DNA of 64,000 nt from NCBI GenBank assembly GCA_026004775.1, contig BPJU01000005.1, forward strand, positions 1 to 64,000, given 5' to 3'. The notes under the pieces were generated by a model. That model was given only the letters and a program-made list of their open reading frames with translations, was not told where the DNA came from and did no database searches. Below are positions 55,389 to 63,964 of the stretch, one piece after another. The first letter of the stretch is position 1, and each line of letters begins with the position of its first letter. Source of the stretch: Pirellulaceae bacterium. Its GTDB lineage: Bacteria; Planctomycetota; Planctomycetia; Pirellulales; Pirellulaceae. The position numbers and the translations under genes were made by a program.

Positions 55389-56954
55389 ATGGCCGAAACC
55401 CGCCAATTTATGCGTCGGCTGCTGTTCGGACCGCTGATGGGCATCGCCTTGACGGTCACCGGGGTAGCTCACGCCACTGCCTGGCGTGATTCGTTGGAGC
55501 AAGCCCAGCGCGAAGCCTCCCAGACCGGACGTCTGCTGTTGCTTCATTTTTGGTCCGAGCAATGCGGCCCGTGCATGCGGCTGGAAAGCCGAGTTCTTTC
55601 GCAGCCGGCCTGCCAGCGAGCACTCCAGACAAACTACGTTCCGGTCAAAATCAACGTCCTGCAACACCCCGAACTGGCTCAACAGTTCCAAGTAGACCGT
55701 ATCCCGATGGACATCATCTTGACGCCCGACGGCCGGCAACTGCATCGATCCATCAGCCCGTCGGACTTAAATCGCTACGTGGGAATGCTCGATCAAGTAG
55801 CGGCTCATGCTCGTATCGGACACCGCCCCGAACCAACACCCTCTTACCATCAAGCTCCGTCGGTTCCGGTTGCCACCACTCCACCGGTGCGCGACCCACA
55901 GCCCGGGCCGACTTTGCCACCCGCTGCCGAACCACGGCCCGCCGTCGGAAACCAACCGGCAGTCGTTCACAATCCGTTCGTAGGTCCACCCAACCGAGAA
56001 ACACCGCACTCCGAAAAAACGCCACCGGCCGATGTAGAGCGCATGGCGTCGCACGCCCCAGTAACCGCGCCAGCCGGACCGAACCCCATGGCTATCCCAC
56101 AAGCCGTGTCCGCCCAGAGCGCCGCACGGGCATTCCCAACTGCGGTGGAGAGCCTTCCACCGGGTGTGCCGGCGGGTCCGCACCCGGCCAACCTCGCTCG
56201 CTCCGAGCCACAACCACCGGCGGCGGCGTGGGATCGTCCGCTGAGCCGCTACAGCCAACCGGCGGTGGAAGCCGGAGTGCCAGCCGCCCCACGAACCGCT
56301 GGCATCGTGTCCCATCAGGCGGCCGTGGCCCCGCCGACCAATTTTAAGGCCCCTACCGGTGCGGGCGTCCAGCCGACCGGCTTGGAACAATCATCCGAAC
56401 CGACAACCGAGTCACGGTATTTTCAAGAAGCGGCGCTCGCGCCGCAGCCGTCCAAGGCTCCGGCCCATTATACGCTCGACGCGCCACCTCGCCCGACTTG
56501 GCAACCCCGTGAGGCCGCGGAGCCAGCGCGGCAGGCAACGCCGCCTCAGACACCACCCAGCGCGGTTAGGCCATGGAGTTCAACAGCCCCTCTGGGCCTG
56601 GATGGCTACTGTCCGGTGACACTTGTCGAGCAGAACACGTGGCGCAAAGGTAACCCGTCTTGGGTGGCCAGCCACGAGGGGCGGCTGTACTTATTTGCCG
56701 GCCCCAACGAATTGCAAGCTTTCCAGCAAAATCCGCATCGTTACGCTCCGGTGCTGGCCGGGTTCGACGTAGTGCGGTTTCACGAACAAAAAGAGCTGGT
56801 TCCCGGCAAGCGGCAACACGGCGTCGCCTATCGAGGACGCTATTATCTGTTTGCCGACGAAGAGGCGCTTCAGCGCTTCTGGCAGAATCCCACCCGATAC
56901 GCTGAAGCACCACCGCTTATGGCGCTACGCCCGGAAGAGACACTCACCCGCTAA
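55389..56954 (+). CDS. Exported thioredoxin-like protein with two C-terminal YHS-like repeats
   Basis: 521 residues from the ATG at 55389 behind GAGAGG; the open frame before it is not coding-like. A signal peptide (RLLFGPLMGIALTVTGVAHA) precedes a thioredoxin-fold domain with CxxC (LHFWSEQCGPCMRLESRV) and the cis-proline region (VDRIPMDIILTPDGRQLHR). A Pro/Ala-rich linker of about 240 residues leads to two YHS-like units: YCPVTLVEQNTWRKG with SHEGRLYLFAGPNELQAFQQ, and HGVAYRGRYYLFADEEALQR with FWQNP. Related planctomycete proteins are poorly characterised; a periplasmic redox or metal-binding role is plausible. Confidence 0.88.
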   Translation: MAETRQFMRRLLFGPLMGIALTVTGVAHATAWRDSLEQAQREASQTGRLLLLHFWSEQCGPCMRLESRVLSQPACQRALQTNYVPVKINVLQHPELAQQFQVDRIPMDIILTPDGRQLHRSISPSDLNRYVGMLDQVAAHARIGHRPEPTPSYHQAPSVPVATTPPVRDPQPGPTLPPAAEPRPAVGNQPAVVHNPFVGPPNRETPHSEKTPPADVERMASHAPVTAPAGPNPMAIPQAVSAQSAARAFPTAVESLPPGVPAGPHPANLARSEPQPPAAAWDRPLSRYSQPAVEAGVPAAPRTAGIVSHQAAVAPPTNFKAPTGAGVQPTGLEQSSEPTTESRYFQEAALAPQPSKAPAHYTLDAPPRPTWQPREAAEPARQATPPQTPPSAVRPWSSTAPLGLDGYCPVTLVEQNTWRKGNPSWVASHEGRLYLFAGPNELQAFQQNPHRYAPVLAGFDVVRFHEQKELVPGKRQHGVAYRGRYYLFADEEALQRFWQNPTRYAEAPPLMALRPEETLTR

Positions 56955-57339
56955 CCCGCCGGTACGCCATCTTTCTACACCGCCCCGATTAGCGGCCAGA
57001 CGGTCCGACCACCGGCTGCTTTTCGATCAAGGCGTGCCGTACCGTGCCCGGCACCCTTAATGTTGGCCCTGAGATTTTCGATACGTTCCCCCTTCTGAAT
57101 ACGCGCCGTCCTACACGTACCGGAAAGTGCGAAACCCCTCTTCAAGAAAGTGCTGGCTCTCATCGTTGGGCATGATCCAAACCCTTTGGTATCGGCGGTT
57201 TTCATGATGCTATGGCGGTTCCCAACGGAGACCGAAGGTTTACCAACCGACCAAACCAACCGAATAAAATGATAAAAATTTTGGCTCTTGGCGCTTGACC
57301 TGTTAGGCGAAGCGCGGTATCTTACTGAGCGTGCTGGTC
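56955..57339. other. Intergenic region upstream of the 8-bp repeat tract
   Basis: About 385 bases with no supportable gene. TTTGGCTCTTGGCGCTTGAC (about 57281-57300) could hold a -35-like TTGGCT/CTTGAC upstream of the repeats, which is weak evidence for a promoter. Confidence 0.35.
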
Positions 57340-57419
57340 GGTTCTTCGGTTCTTCGGTTCTTCGGTTCTTCGGTTCTTCGGTTCTTCGGTTCTTCGGTTC
57401 TTCGGTTCTTCGGTTCTTC
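57340..57419. repeat. Ten perfect copies of an 8-bp repeat
   Basis: GGTTCTTC is repeated ten times without error, ending 13 bases before the ATG at 57433. Translated from an upstream GTG at 57331 it would add SSVLRFFG units in frame with the gene. The tract occupies the place where a promoter spacer or leader is expected. Confidence 0.97.
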
Positions 57420-57432
57420 GGGGTGGACGGCT

Positions 57433-59091
57433 ATGACAGGGGCAGTTTCTTCTGTACCGGGAAAGGTCGGTCGGGCCGGCCTATCAAGGCTGGTGCTTTT
57501 TGCCCTGGGTTGCGTGCTGCTGGTGGCCGGCATTCTGAAAGGCCATCATGTATGGAGCAATCCTGGTTCACTTAAAACTTTTGACTTGACGGTCGCGGCA
57601 GCGTTCGCAGATGGAGTAGTGGGTATATGGCTTGTTAGTGGGCGTAAAGCCACGTGGAGTTGGTGGGCGAGTATTCTGCTTTTCAGCGTTTACAGTGGCT
57701 TTACATTTGTCGGCACGTTCCAAGGGCGGGAAGATTGTGGTTGCTTAGGCACGCTGCAGGTAGCCCCTGGCTGGATGCTGGGATTCGACATAGCTGCTTT
57801 GATAGCGCTGGTATACGGTCGTCCCCGCCAGTCCGGGGCGAAGCTAACCACCCGTTATCTTTATTGGACGGACATGGCCGCCGTCATTGCTTTCGGTGTG
57901 CTTGTGGGAATCGCGAGCGGCTGGGCCGAAAAAGGTCGCTCGCAACATCGGCCGACGGCCGAGGGCGTTTTGGTTCGGGGCAACCGCGCCATGGTTTCTC
58001 ACGGCCAAGTGACCGTCTGCTCCGAGGACGATGCCATATCGCTACAACTACCGGTGCGCAATTACTGGAATACGCCGCTTGAGATAACAGATATTCGGCC
58101 GTCGTGTAATTGCGCCAAAGCAGAGCTTTCCAGCCGTCGAATCGAGCCATTGGCAGAGGCCAAGTTGAATGTAACCGTCACGACGCCTGCCGGCGGAAAA
58201 CCGCATGGCTTTACCTGCCAACTGCTAGCCAGTAGCGGACATCAACTGATGCACTCGATGACTATCGTTCGCTACCGCCTGGCAGACCTGGAGGATGGCA
58301 GTGATTTTATCGTAGTTCCGCCACTCTACCGGGGCCAACAGCGGCGGCTCGAACGAACGATCTATTTTACTTCGGGAGAGAGGCTTAGAACCGATGATGT
58401 CGCATTGGAAACCGACGCCGCTTTTCTGAGCGCAGAAATAGTTCGATGGTTGCCTTCCGAATGGGTCCCCGAAGCTAATGTGTGGCGTACGCCGGCCGTG
58501 CTGTCGTTATGCGCCGTGGGAATCGTACCGCCTGGCCTCCACCGCACCAATCTGATGATCACGATACGGGCCAGCCCTGCCAAGAATGCTGTTCCTTTCG
58601 TCAAAACCGCAACTCGCTCACTAGCCGTCACGGCGGTCAACAACCAACCTGACGTTCGAACGCCACGCACATCGGTAGGCACCCCTTCCCTTATCAAGGA
58701 CGCGCCTACCGGATCGCCGCGTCCCCAATCGGAAGGTTGGCAGCGGGTGTACTACTCGGTCGTAGTAGAAGTAAAATCGTATTTGAAGTTGGAACCGGAG
58801 TCTTTATTCTTTCAAGTCGCTGGTGACCACGGCGTTCGCAAAGCCAATGTCGTGGTCCACCATGCGGCTGAGGTGCCTTGGAGAATCACATCTTTCCAGA
58901 GCACTCGCCCTTGGTTACGGGTCGCCGGCATTGATTGGATCAATCCCTGGACCGCTCTTTTGAGGGCAGAAATTGATGTTACCTCTCTCGGCGAGTCAAC
59001 CCACGGTGAAATTGTACTTCAGACGGATATAGTCGACGATCGCCGGGTGGCTATCCCGGTTTGGGTCGCTCGCCCCGGTGAACAACGTTAA
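57433..59091 (+). CDS. MauE/DoxX-type membrane protein fused to a DUF1573 domain
   Basis: 552 residues from the ATG at 57433; a GTG at 57331 would add 34 residues encoded by the 8-bp repeats. The N-terminal part has four or so helices (LVLFALGCVLLVAGILKG, FADGVVGIWLVSG, WASILLFSVYSGFTFVG) with the MauE-like motif EDCGCLGTLQVAP, then a further helix (MAAVIAFGVLVGIASGW). The exported part starts with DUF1573 (ITDIRPSCNCAKAELSSRRI) and continues with further beta domains. At 21653-23752 the same two modules are separate genes, so this is a natural fusion supporting a functional link. It is followed by a Cys-rich and a membrane-anchored exported protein. Confidence 0.85.
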   Translation: MTGAVSSVPGKVGRAGLSRLVLFALGCVLLVAGILKGHHVWSNPGSLKTFDLTVAAAFADGVVGIWLVSGRKATWSWWASILLFSVYSGFTFVGTFQGREDCGCLGTLQVAPGWMLGFDIAALIALVYGRPRQSGAKLTTRYLYWTDMAAVIAFGVLVGIASGWAEKGRSQHRPTAEGVLVRGNRAMVSHGQVTVCSEDDAISLQLPVRNYWNTPLEITDIRPSCNCAKAELSSRRIEPLAEAKLNVTVTTPAGGKPHGFTCQLLASSGHQLMHSMTIVRYRLADLEDGSDFIVVPPLYRGQQRRLERTIYFTSGERLRTDDVALETDAAFLSAEIVRWLPSEWVPEANVWRTPAVLSLCAVGIVPPGLHRTNLMITIRASPAKNAVPFVKTATRSLAVTAVNNQPDVRTPRTSVGTPSLIKDAPTGSPRPQSEGWQRVYYSVVVEVKSYLKLEPESLFFQVAGDHGVRKANVVVHHAAEVPWRITSFQSTRPWLRVAGIDWINPWTALLRAEIDVTSLGESTHGEIVLQTDIVDDRRVAIPVWVARPGEQR

Positions 59092-59209
59092 CCCTGCTGT
59101 AGTAACGGTTAGTGACACTCGGTACCAATCGGAGGTCAAATTTCTGCACAAAGATGTCTGTGAGCGTGCATCCGGCCCCAAATACTCGATTTCCAAAGAG
59201 GAGGCTACC

Positions 59210-59716
59210 ATGAACCGATACTTTCCCGCTCTAATCTGGTTAATCGCAGCTTTTGGCGTGGCGAGCAGCATACCGTTGGTCAGCCAAACGCCGTTCACCC
59301 CCTGCATGGATTTGGCCTCGAATCCCCCGAAACCGTGTGAGCTGTGGTCGCTTGAAAAGGCACGATGTACCGATGTCAGTATGTGTGATTCGCTCTACTA
59401 TTGCACGCAGGTATATACAGCCTGCGAGGGGAAAGCTCCTTATCCATACCGCGAAACCGTGTTTGTTGCGTTGCTTGGTGACTGCGCTCCCGACCCTTCT
59501 GGCAAGTGCCCCCTGTGTGTACACAACGACAGACCGAATTGTCGACTTGTCTGTAGCGCACATGTCGGCTATTTACAGCGTGATATGGCAGGTAACTGCT
59601 CTATGGCGTGTGAAACACACGACGTAAGCGAAGCGCTGGCATCCAAATGTGTGACGGGCTTCATAAAGGGTCCGGCCTTCCCTGAACCACAACCATCACC
59701 CGATCCGGATCCATAG
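59210..59716 (+). CDS. Cys-rich exported small protein
   Basis: 168 residues from the ATG at 59210, which has a strong AGAGGAGG; an open frame from 59078 is ignored. A signal peptide (PALIWLIAAFGVASSIPLV) precedes a region with 14 cysteines, including CDSLYYCTQVYTACEG, and a Pro-rich acidic tail (EPQPSPDPDP). No domain was recognised. It is similar in design to 4142-4651 and 19645-20073 and lies directly downstream of the MauE-DUF1573 fusion and 118 bases upstream of an exported membrane-anchored protein. A substrate of the redox protein is a reasonable inference. Confidence 0.78.
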   Translation: MNRYFPALIWLIAAFGVASSIPLVSQTPFTPCMDLASNPPKPCELWSLEKARCTDVSMCDSLYYCTQVYTACEGKAPYPYRETVFVALLGDCAPDPSGKCPLCVHNDRPNCRLVCSAHVGYLQRDMAGNCSMACETHDVSEALASKCVTGFIKGPAFPEPQPSPDPDP

Positions 59717-59834
59717 TTCGATACAATATAGTAAGCTCCGATTCAACGGTATCAAGAGCGGAACATCTTATAGCTCAAATGTGGACTTATGACGAAATAG
59801 GGATTTCCACGTCCAGCCGAAAATGTGTTGAATT

Positions 59835-61115
59835 ATGCAATTCTTGCACGTGTCACCATCCAATGTTATTAGGCCACACTGCGGGAGGCTGTCTTGGCTG
59901 TTCCCACGTTCGTTTGCCACCGGGGTTTTCCTGCTGATGCTGCTGATTCTTCGCCCACTTCCGGCCCGGTGTGAAGACGTTTGGGCCGACTCACCGGCTG
60001 ATCGGGAATATGTCAGGACTCTGGTGGAAGGTTATGTCGCCAACTTCAAATCATTTCCTTTCTGGACGGCCAAATTCAAGGTGCGCTTAGCATACAGCAA
60101 AGACCAACAGCTGCCGGAAGCCATTGAGCGCAATTTGGAGGGTGATATAGGCGAGGCAGAAGGCTTCATGGCCATCCACGGCGAAAAGTTGGCGTACACT
60201 CTTACCGCGACCGCGTATGCTCGTAGACCTCCCGGCGTGCGCGGGCTGTCGTCGGTTTTAGTGGACCGAAGAGCGTTAGCGAATGGTAACTTCCTTTGGC
60301 AGGGAATCTTCGGAGGGGTTAACTTAGGTGACGGCACGGCGGGACCCAGGTCCCTGCAAATATTCGTTGCTCCTTGGAACATCAGTTATCAGATACCGTG
60401 CGTAGGCGGTCCGCTCATAGAACTTGCCAAGAAAAATTGGCATTCCTTTCCCCGTGTGGAGGTCCGTCGGGGTGAAACAATTTTTGATCGCCAGTTGGAC
60501 ATTATCCGGATCTATGAACACGAGTGGAGGGGAGGCGTTTATGGATTCGAGTATTGGATTGACAAACACCGCGGCTGCATTCCGCTCGTGGAACGTTCGT
60601 TCTCAGTTGATCCTCAAAAGGGTGTGGTTTATCATCGTGACGCGACGTTTACGACGGAAATACGCTGGTTCCCACCCGGCAGGTGGTTTCCACTAAGACA
60701 CATCTCCTTCCGCAACGCATTATGGAGCACTACACATTTTCCCACCTCCCTATCCCTGCCGAACAATGGAAGCATTATCGAGCTGGTTGTCACGCAACTG
60801 GAAGTAGACCGTCCTCCCGACCAAGACGATCTTAGTATACCTTATGATGGCCAACCGATTTCCGTGCCTGGGATCCCCGGCGCTGTGAACATGATATTGC
60901 CCGACAAGAAGCGGGTATCTGCCGATGACCTTCCGGAAATCTGGCAACGCTATACGGGGCTGGTCAAGGAAGTTTCACCGCGAACGACTCCGCCGTCCCC
61001 AGCATGGCACGACTGGCTGTGGCGTGGCTTCGTGCTGGTCACCGGCAGTGTCGTCGCGGTATATGTTTGCTGGCGAGCATATACGTCGATTACGCGTCGA
61101 CGCCGAGCAGCCTAA
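59835..61115 (+). CDS. Exported protein with C-terminal membrane anchor
   Basis: The 426-residue protein starts at the ATG at 59835. A signal segment (SFATGVFLLMLLILRPLPA) is followed by a soluble region of about 340 residues (FWTAKFKVRLAYSKD, GVYGFEYWIDKHRGCIPLVE), then a C-terminal helix (FVLVTGSVVAVYVCWRAY) and a basic tail (TRRRRAA). The plan matches 7000-8103 and 20129-21421, and all three have a Cys-rich small protein next to them. No enzymatic motif was seen. The fold may be LolA-like, which is uncertain. Confidence 0.75.
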   Translation: MQFLHVSPSNVIRPHCGRLSWLFPRSFATGVFLLMLLILRPLPARCEDVWADSPADREYVRTLVEGYVANFKSFPFWTAKFKVRLAYSKDQQLPEAIERNLEGDIGEAEGFMAIHGEKLAYTLTATAYARRPPGVRGLSSVLVDRRALANGNFLWQGIFGGVNLGDGTAGPRSLQIFVAPWNISYQIPCVGGPLIELAKKNWHSFPRVEVRRGETIFDRQLDIIRIYEHEWRGGVYGFEYWIDKHRGCIPLVERSFSVDPQKGVVYHRDATFTTEIRWFPPGRWFPLRHISFRNALWSTTHFPTSLSLPNNGSIIELVVTQLEVDRPPDQDDLSIPYDGQPISVPGIPGAVNMILPDKKRVSADDLPEIWQRYTGLVKEVSPRTTPPSPAWHDWLWRGFVLVTGSVVAVYVCWRAYTSITRRRRAA

Positions 61116-61372
61116 GGCAAAGCGTGGTTACACCCACACCCCATCATCCACCAGAACGAGGCAGCCAACGAGATGAGGCTCCCAAATGCAGCGTGCGACG
61201 CTACGGCGGCGAGCTCCCGGTTACGCAGCCGGGTCAACGAGGCGCCCCCCCGGCTCGAGCTGATGGTTGGATGCCTCCAGCCATCGGTTCTCCGGCTGTA
61301 AAGCAGAGCGAATCCGCAAGCGCGACTTTACCGCCCTACTGGAACGGGCTCAAGCCTGTTTTCGATGGGCTA
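61116..61372. other. Intergenic region between convergent genes
   Basis: About 255 bases. The small ORFs overlapping it lack support, and no clear terminator hairpin was identified. Confidence 0.4.
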
Positions 61373-62050
61373 TCAGTCTTGGCTCTCCAATACCCGCTGC
61401 AAGTGGCGCACGTGCGACCGCACCAGCTCCAGGTCCGGGTGGACGCTTAACGCTCGCCGAAAACAGTGCAACGCCACCAGCGGGTCGCCCAGTTCCAGAT
61501 AGCAATGCCCGATGGTGATGGCTGCCAAAAAATGATAGGGATTCCGCTCCAGCGTTTGGCGACAATCGTCGGCCGCAGCGCTGAATCGCCGCAGATGGTA
61601 GAGAGCCACCGCCCTCTGGTACCAGGCCTCCGCAAACCATGGACACTGTTCAATCAGGCTGCTGGCCAACTGCCGGGCGGCTTCATAGCGGCGGGATCGG
61701 TTCCACGCCATGATCTGGCCCAATTGCTGCTGCTCGTACTCGCCGCCATCCCTTTTCCAGACTTCGCGTATCACCGTTTCGGCGATCAGCCGCACGCCGC
61801 GATCCGGATCCTTCAGTGCCGGGCCTAACACGTCGTTGGCTTCATAACCGCTTAAGAACCCAAGAGCCATCACGGCGGCCCGCCGCGTGACATGGTCGCG
61901 CGCGTGCGACAAACGGCACAACGTCGCCGGCGTGTAGCAACTTCCCACCGCCGCTATGAATCGCGCCGCGTCTTCGTCCATCAAATACTGCCGGTAGAAC
62001 CGAACGATTCGTGGTGTTTTCTTCTTCCGAGCCACTGGCCCACTCCCCAT
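61373..62050 (-). CDS. HEAT- and TPR-repeat protein
   Basis: The 225-residue cytosolic protein starts at the ATG at 62050, preceded by GGGGAGGA at short spacing, so a slightly later start is possible. Residues about 38-95 form HEAT-like repeats (HARDHVTRRAAVMALGFLSG, PDRGVRLIAETVIREVW), and residues about 110-215 form three TPR units (WFAEAWYQRAVALYHLRRFS, PYHFLAAITIGHCYLELGDP, LVALHCFRRALSVHPDLELV). It is probably an adaptor or scaffold. It diverges from the STN-like gene with about 200 bases between. Confidence 0.82.
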   Translation of the reverse strand: MGSGPVARKKKTPRIVRFYRQYLMDEDAARFIAAVGSCYTPATLCRLSHARDHVTRRAAVMALGFLSGYEANDVLGPALKDPDRGVRLIAETVIREVWKRDGGEYEQQQLGQIMAWNRSRRYEAARQLASSLIEQCPWFAEAWYQRAVALYHLRRFSAAADDCRQTLERNPYHFLAAITIGHCYLELGDPLVALHCFRRALSVHPDLELVRSHVRHLQRVLESQD

Positions 62051-62251
62051 TCCTCCCCGGTGCTCGTCCCGTTGCAGCCGCCAGACAGCTACCGGCCCGA
62101 AGGCCCATCCCCGATTTCAACTCACCGTCTTGCGCCGCGTTGCGCCTACAAGTTCGAGTGTAATTCGATGGCCGATGAGCTACAATGCGCGCAAAGGGCT
62201 TGAGTGGCTCGAAATCGATCTGTACCCCTGTGAAACTGAGAAAGTGCAACG

Positions 62252-63400
62252 ATGAGGCAAATTGGGATGCTCGTCCATCGGCTGGCAATCGCCCTCCGCT
62301 CCGTTCCTTTCGTGCTCGCGTTGCTGATGACCTTGGGCATTGGGCCTACCGCAGCCATCGCGGCTCAACCGGCACACTCCGAGCCGGTAAGCGGGGAGGC
62401 ATTCTGGAAGCAGTGGTACTCCCCGGCGGCGGTTACCTGGTCAGGGATTCCGTTGCGTGCGGCTCTGGATAGCATTGCGCGTCAATGGAACGTGGCTGTC
62501 TTCTTGGACCGGCGAGTGGACCCTGATCAATTGATCGACTTTTCCAGCAGCGAACAACCACTGGGGCAGATGGTGCATCGCATGGCGGAACAGCTTCACT
62601 TGAGCGTCTCGCCGGTAGACGCCGTGCTCTATTTTGCGCCCCCGGGCGTGGCTCCTCGCGTCGCCACCATGGCCGAAATCCAATTCGATCAAGCCCAGCG
62701 TCAAGGCTGGTCGTCGCTGGTATCACGACGCCGTTTGGAGTGGCCGTGGCTTGCCGAACCGCGTCAGCTTATCCAGCAAGTTGCCTCCGGCGCCTCGTGG
62801 CAAGTCGACTCGCCCCATCAAATCGAACACGATCTGTGGGCCGGCAACCGGTTGCCGCCGATTCCGGTCACGCACCAACTGGCCCTGCTATTAGCCGGAT
62901 TCGAGTTGACGTTCGACTTGGACGGTGCGACAAGAACGCTGAAACTGGTGCCATTACCGGAAGCACCGGTTCTAGTACGCGAATACCCGGCCACAAGGCT
63001 TTCGTTGGCCCGCAAACAAGAGCTTGCCAGCCATTTTCCCGATGTGCGGTTCGAATGGCTGGCCAACCGGCTGCGTGCCACGGGAGTAGCTGAGGACCAT
63101 TACCTGCTGCGGCGTGAGCTGTTGGGACTTACGCCGGAGGCGCGCCCGACGGCCGGACAGCTTCGGTACACCCTGCGCACCGCCAACCGCTTCGAACCGT
63201 TGGCCCGAGCCATCGCGCAGCGACTGGGACTGGCCGTGCAGATCGACCCAAGCGTGTCAGAAATCCGCAATCGGCTGATTACGATCGACGTCCAGAACGT
63301 CACTCGCGAACAGCTCTTGCAAGCGCTGGTGGACACCGTCGGGTGGCAATACGAGATAACGGGGAACCAACTCAAGCTGTTTCCCAAAAAGGACCGGTAG
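62252..63400 (+). CDS. Exported protein with STN/secretin-N-like domains
   Basis: The 382-residue protein has a signal peptide (LRSVPFVLALLMTLGIGPTA) followed by an STN-like unit (IPLRAALDSIARQWNVAVFL, with the SSEQPLGQMVHRMAEQLHLS second half). A C-terminal second unit repeats the pattern (FEPLARAIAQRLGLAVQID ... QNVTREQLLQALVDTVGW). STN domains occur in secretins and TonB-dependent receptors, where they contact partners in the periplasm; here there is no membrane barrel, so a free periplasmic protein is likely. GAGAAAG precedes the start. The role is unknown. Confidence 0.8.
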   Translation: MRQIGMLVHRLAIALRSVPFVLALLMTLGIGPTAAIAAQPAHSEPVSGEAFWKQWYSPAAVTWSGIPLRAALDSIARQWNVAVFLDRRVDPDQLIDFSSSEQPLGQMVHRMAEQLHLSVSPVDAVLYFAPPGVAPRVATMAEIQFDQAQRQGWSSLVSRRRLEWPWLAEPRQLIQQVASGASWQVDSPHQIEHDLWAGNRLPPIPVTHQLALLLAGFELTFDLDGATRTLKLVPLPEAPVLVREYPATRLSLARKQELASHFPDVRFEWLANRLRATGVAEDHYLLRRELLGLTPEARPTAGQLRYTLRTANRFEPLARAIAQRLGLAVQIDPSVSEIRNRLITIDVQNVTREQLLQALVDTVGWQYEITGNQLKLFPKKDR

Positions 63401-63527
63401 GCCGAGCGGGAGCTCGTCAGGAAAATCGAGCAACGCGCCCCCACGCAAGTTTTCTACTCCAGGCTGGTCCGGAGAATCGGCTGGAACGGAGTTTTTCCTG
63501 GAACAGCCTTTGGGGACATCCCGCGCG

Positions 63528-63839
63528 TCAGTTGCCTGCGCCGAGTGCCTGCCGTAATTCCGAACGAAACGTCTGCTCAATTTGACCTCGAAACGCCACC
63601 GCCGCAAACGGCAATTGACCTTCGACCCGCACACGGTCGGCTTCCACTATCAGCTTGCCCGTCAGTTTCATGCCGAAGGTGGTGAGCGAAAAATCGAGCG
63701 TGTTTTCTTGCCACTGGCCCTCCATGTGGCTGACGCGGTCGGACAGTCGTTGACGAGCCTCGTCGATAAACCGGTCCAGCCGCTGGCGGGCACCTTCCTG
63801 GCCCAGCGAATGCGGCACTTCTACGTGAAAAGCAGGCAT
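63528..63839 (-). CDS. Polyhydroxyalkanoic acid system-type family protein
   Basis: 103 residues from the ATG at 63839, with AAAAGGACG directly upstream; a GTG at 63866 is in frame but has no such site. The whole length fits the PHA_gran_rgn family: PAFHVEVPHSLGQEGARQRL at the start, then a beta-rich part (WQENTLDFSLTTFGMKLTG), and EGQLPFAAVAFRGQIEQTF at the end. Despite the family name, such small proteins are widespread and not firmly tied to PHA granules. There is no pha gene nearby. It ends about 125 bases from the STN-like gene, convergently. Confidence 0.85.
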   Translation of the reverse strand: MPAFHVEVPHSLGQEGARQRLDRFIDEARQRLSDRVSHMEGQWQENTLDFSLTTFGMKLTGKLIVEADRVRVEGQLPFAAVAFRGQIEQTFRSELRQALGAGN

Positions 63840-63964
63840 CGAGTTCGTCCTTTTTAAAAGCGGCACGGGCTTTTTGCACGCCGAGGTCCCGGTCGGTTTG
63901 CCGCGCGCAAGCTTCCGCGCGCCGGGTGGCTGCTACCCGTTATACCTGGATCAAGAGCCTGCCG
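63840..63964. other. Intergenic region
   Basis: About 125 bases carrying the ribosome binding site and probable promoter of the PHA-system gene; nothing else was recognised. Confidence 0.4.

Noticed and set aside
57331-57432. GTG start that includes the 8-bp repeats in the protein
   Set aside because: The ATG at 57433 begins the natural membrane protein. The repeat-encoded leader is implausible, though kept open as part of the phase-variation idea.
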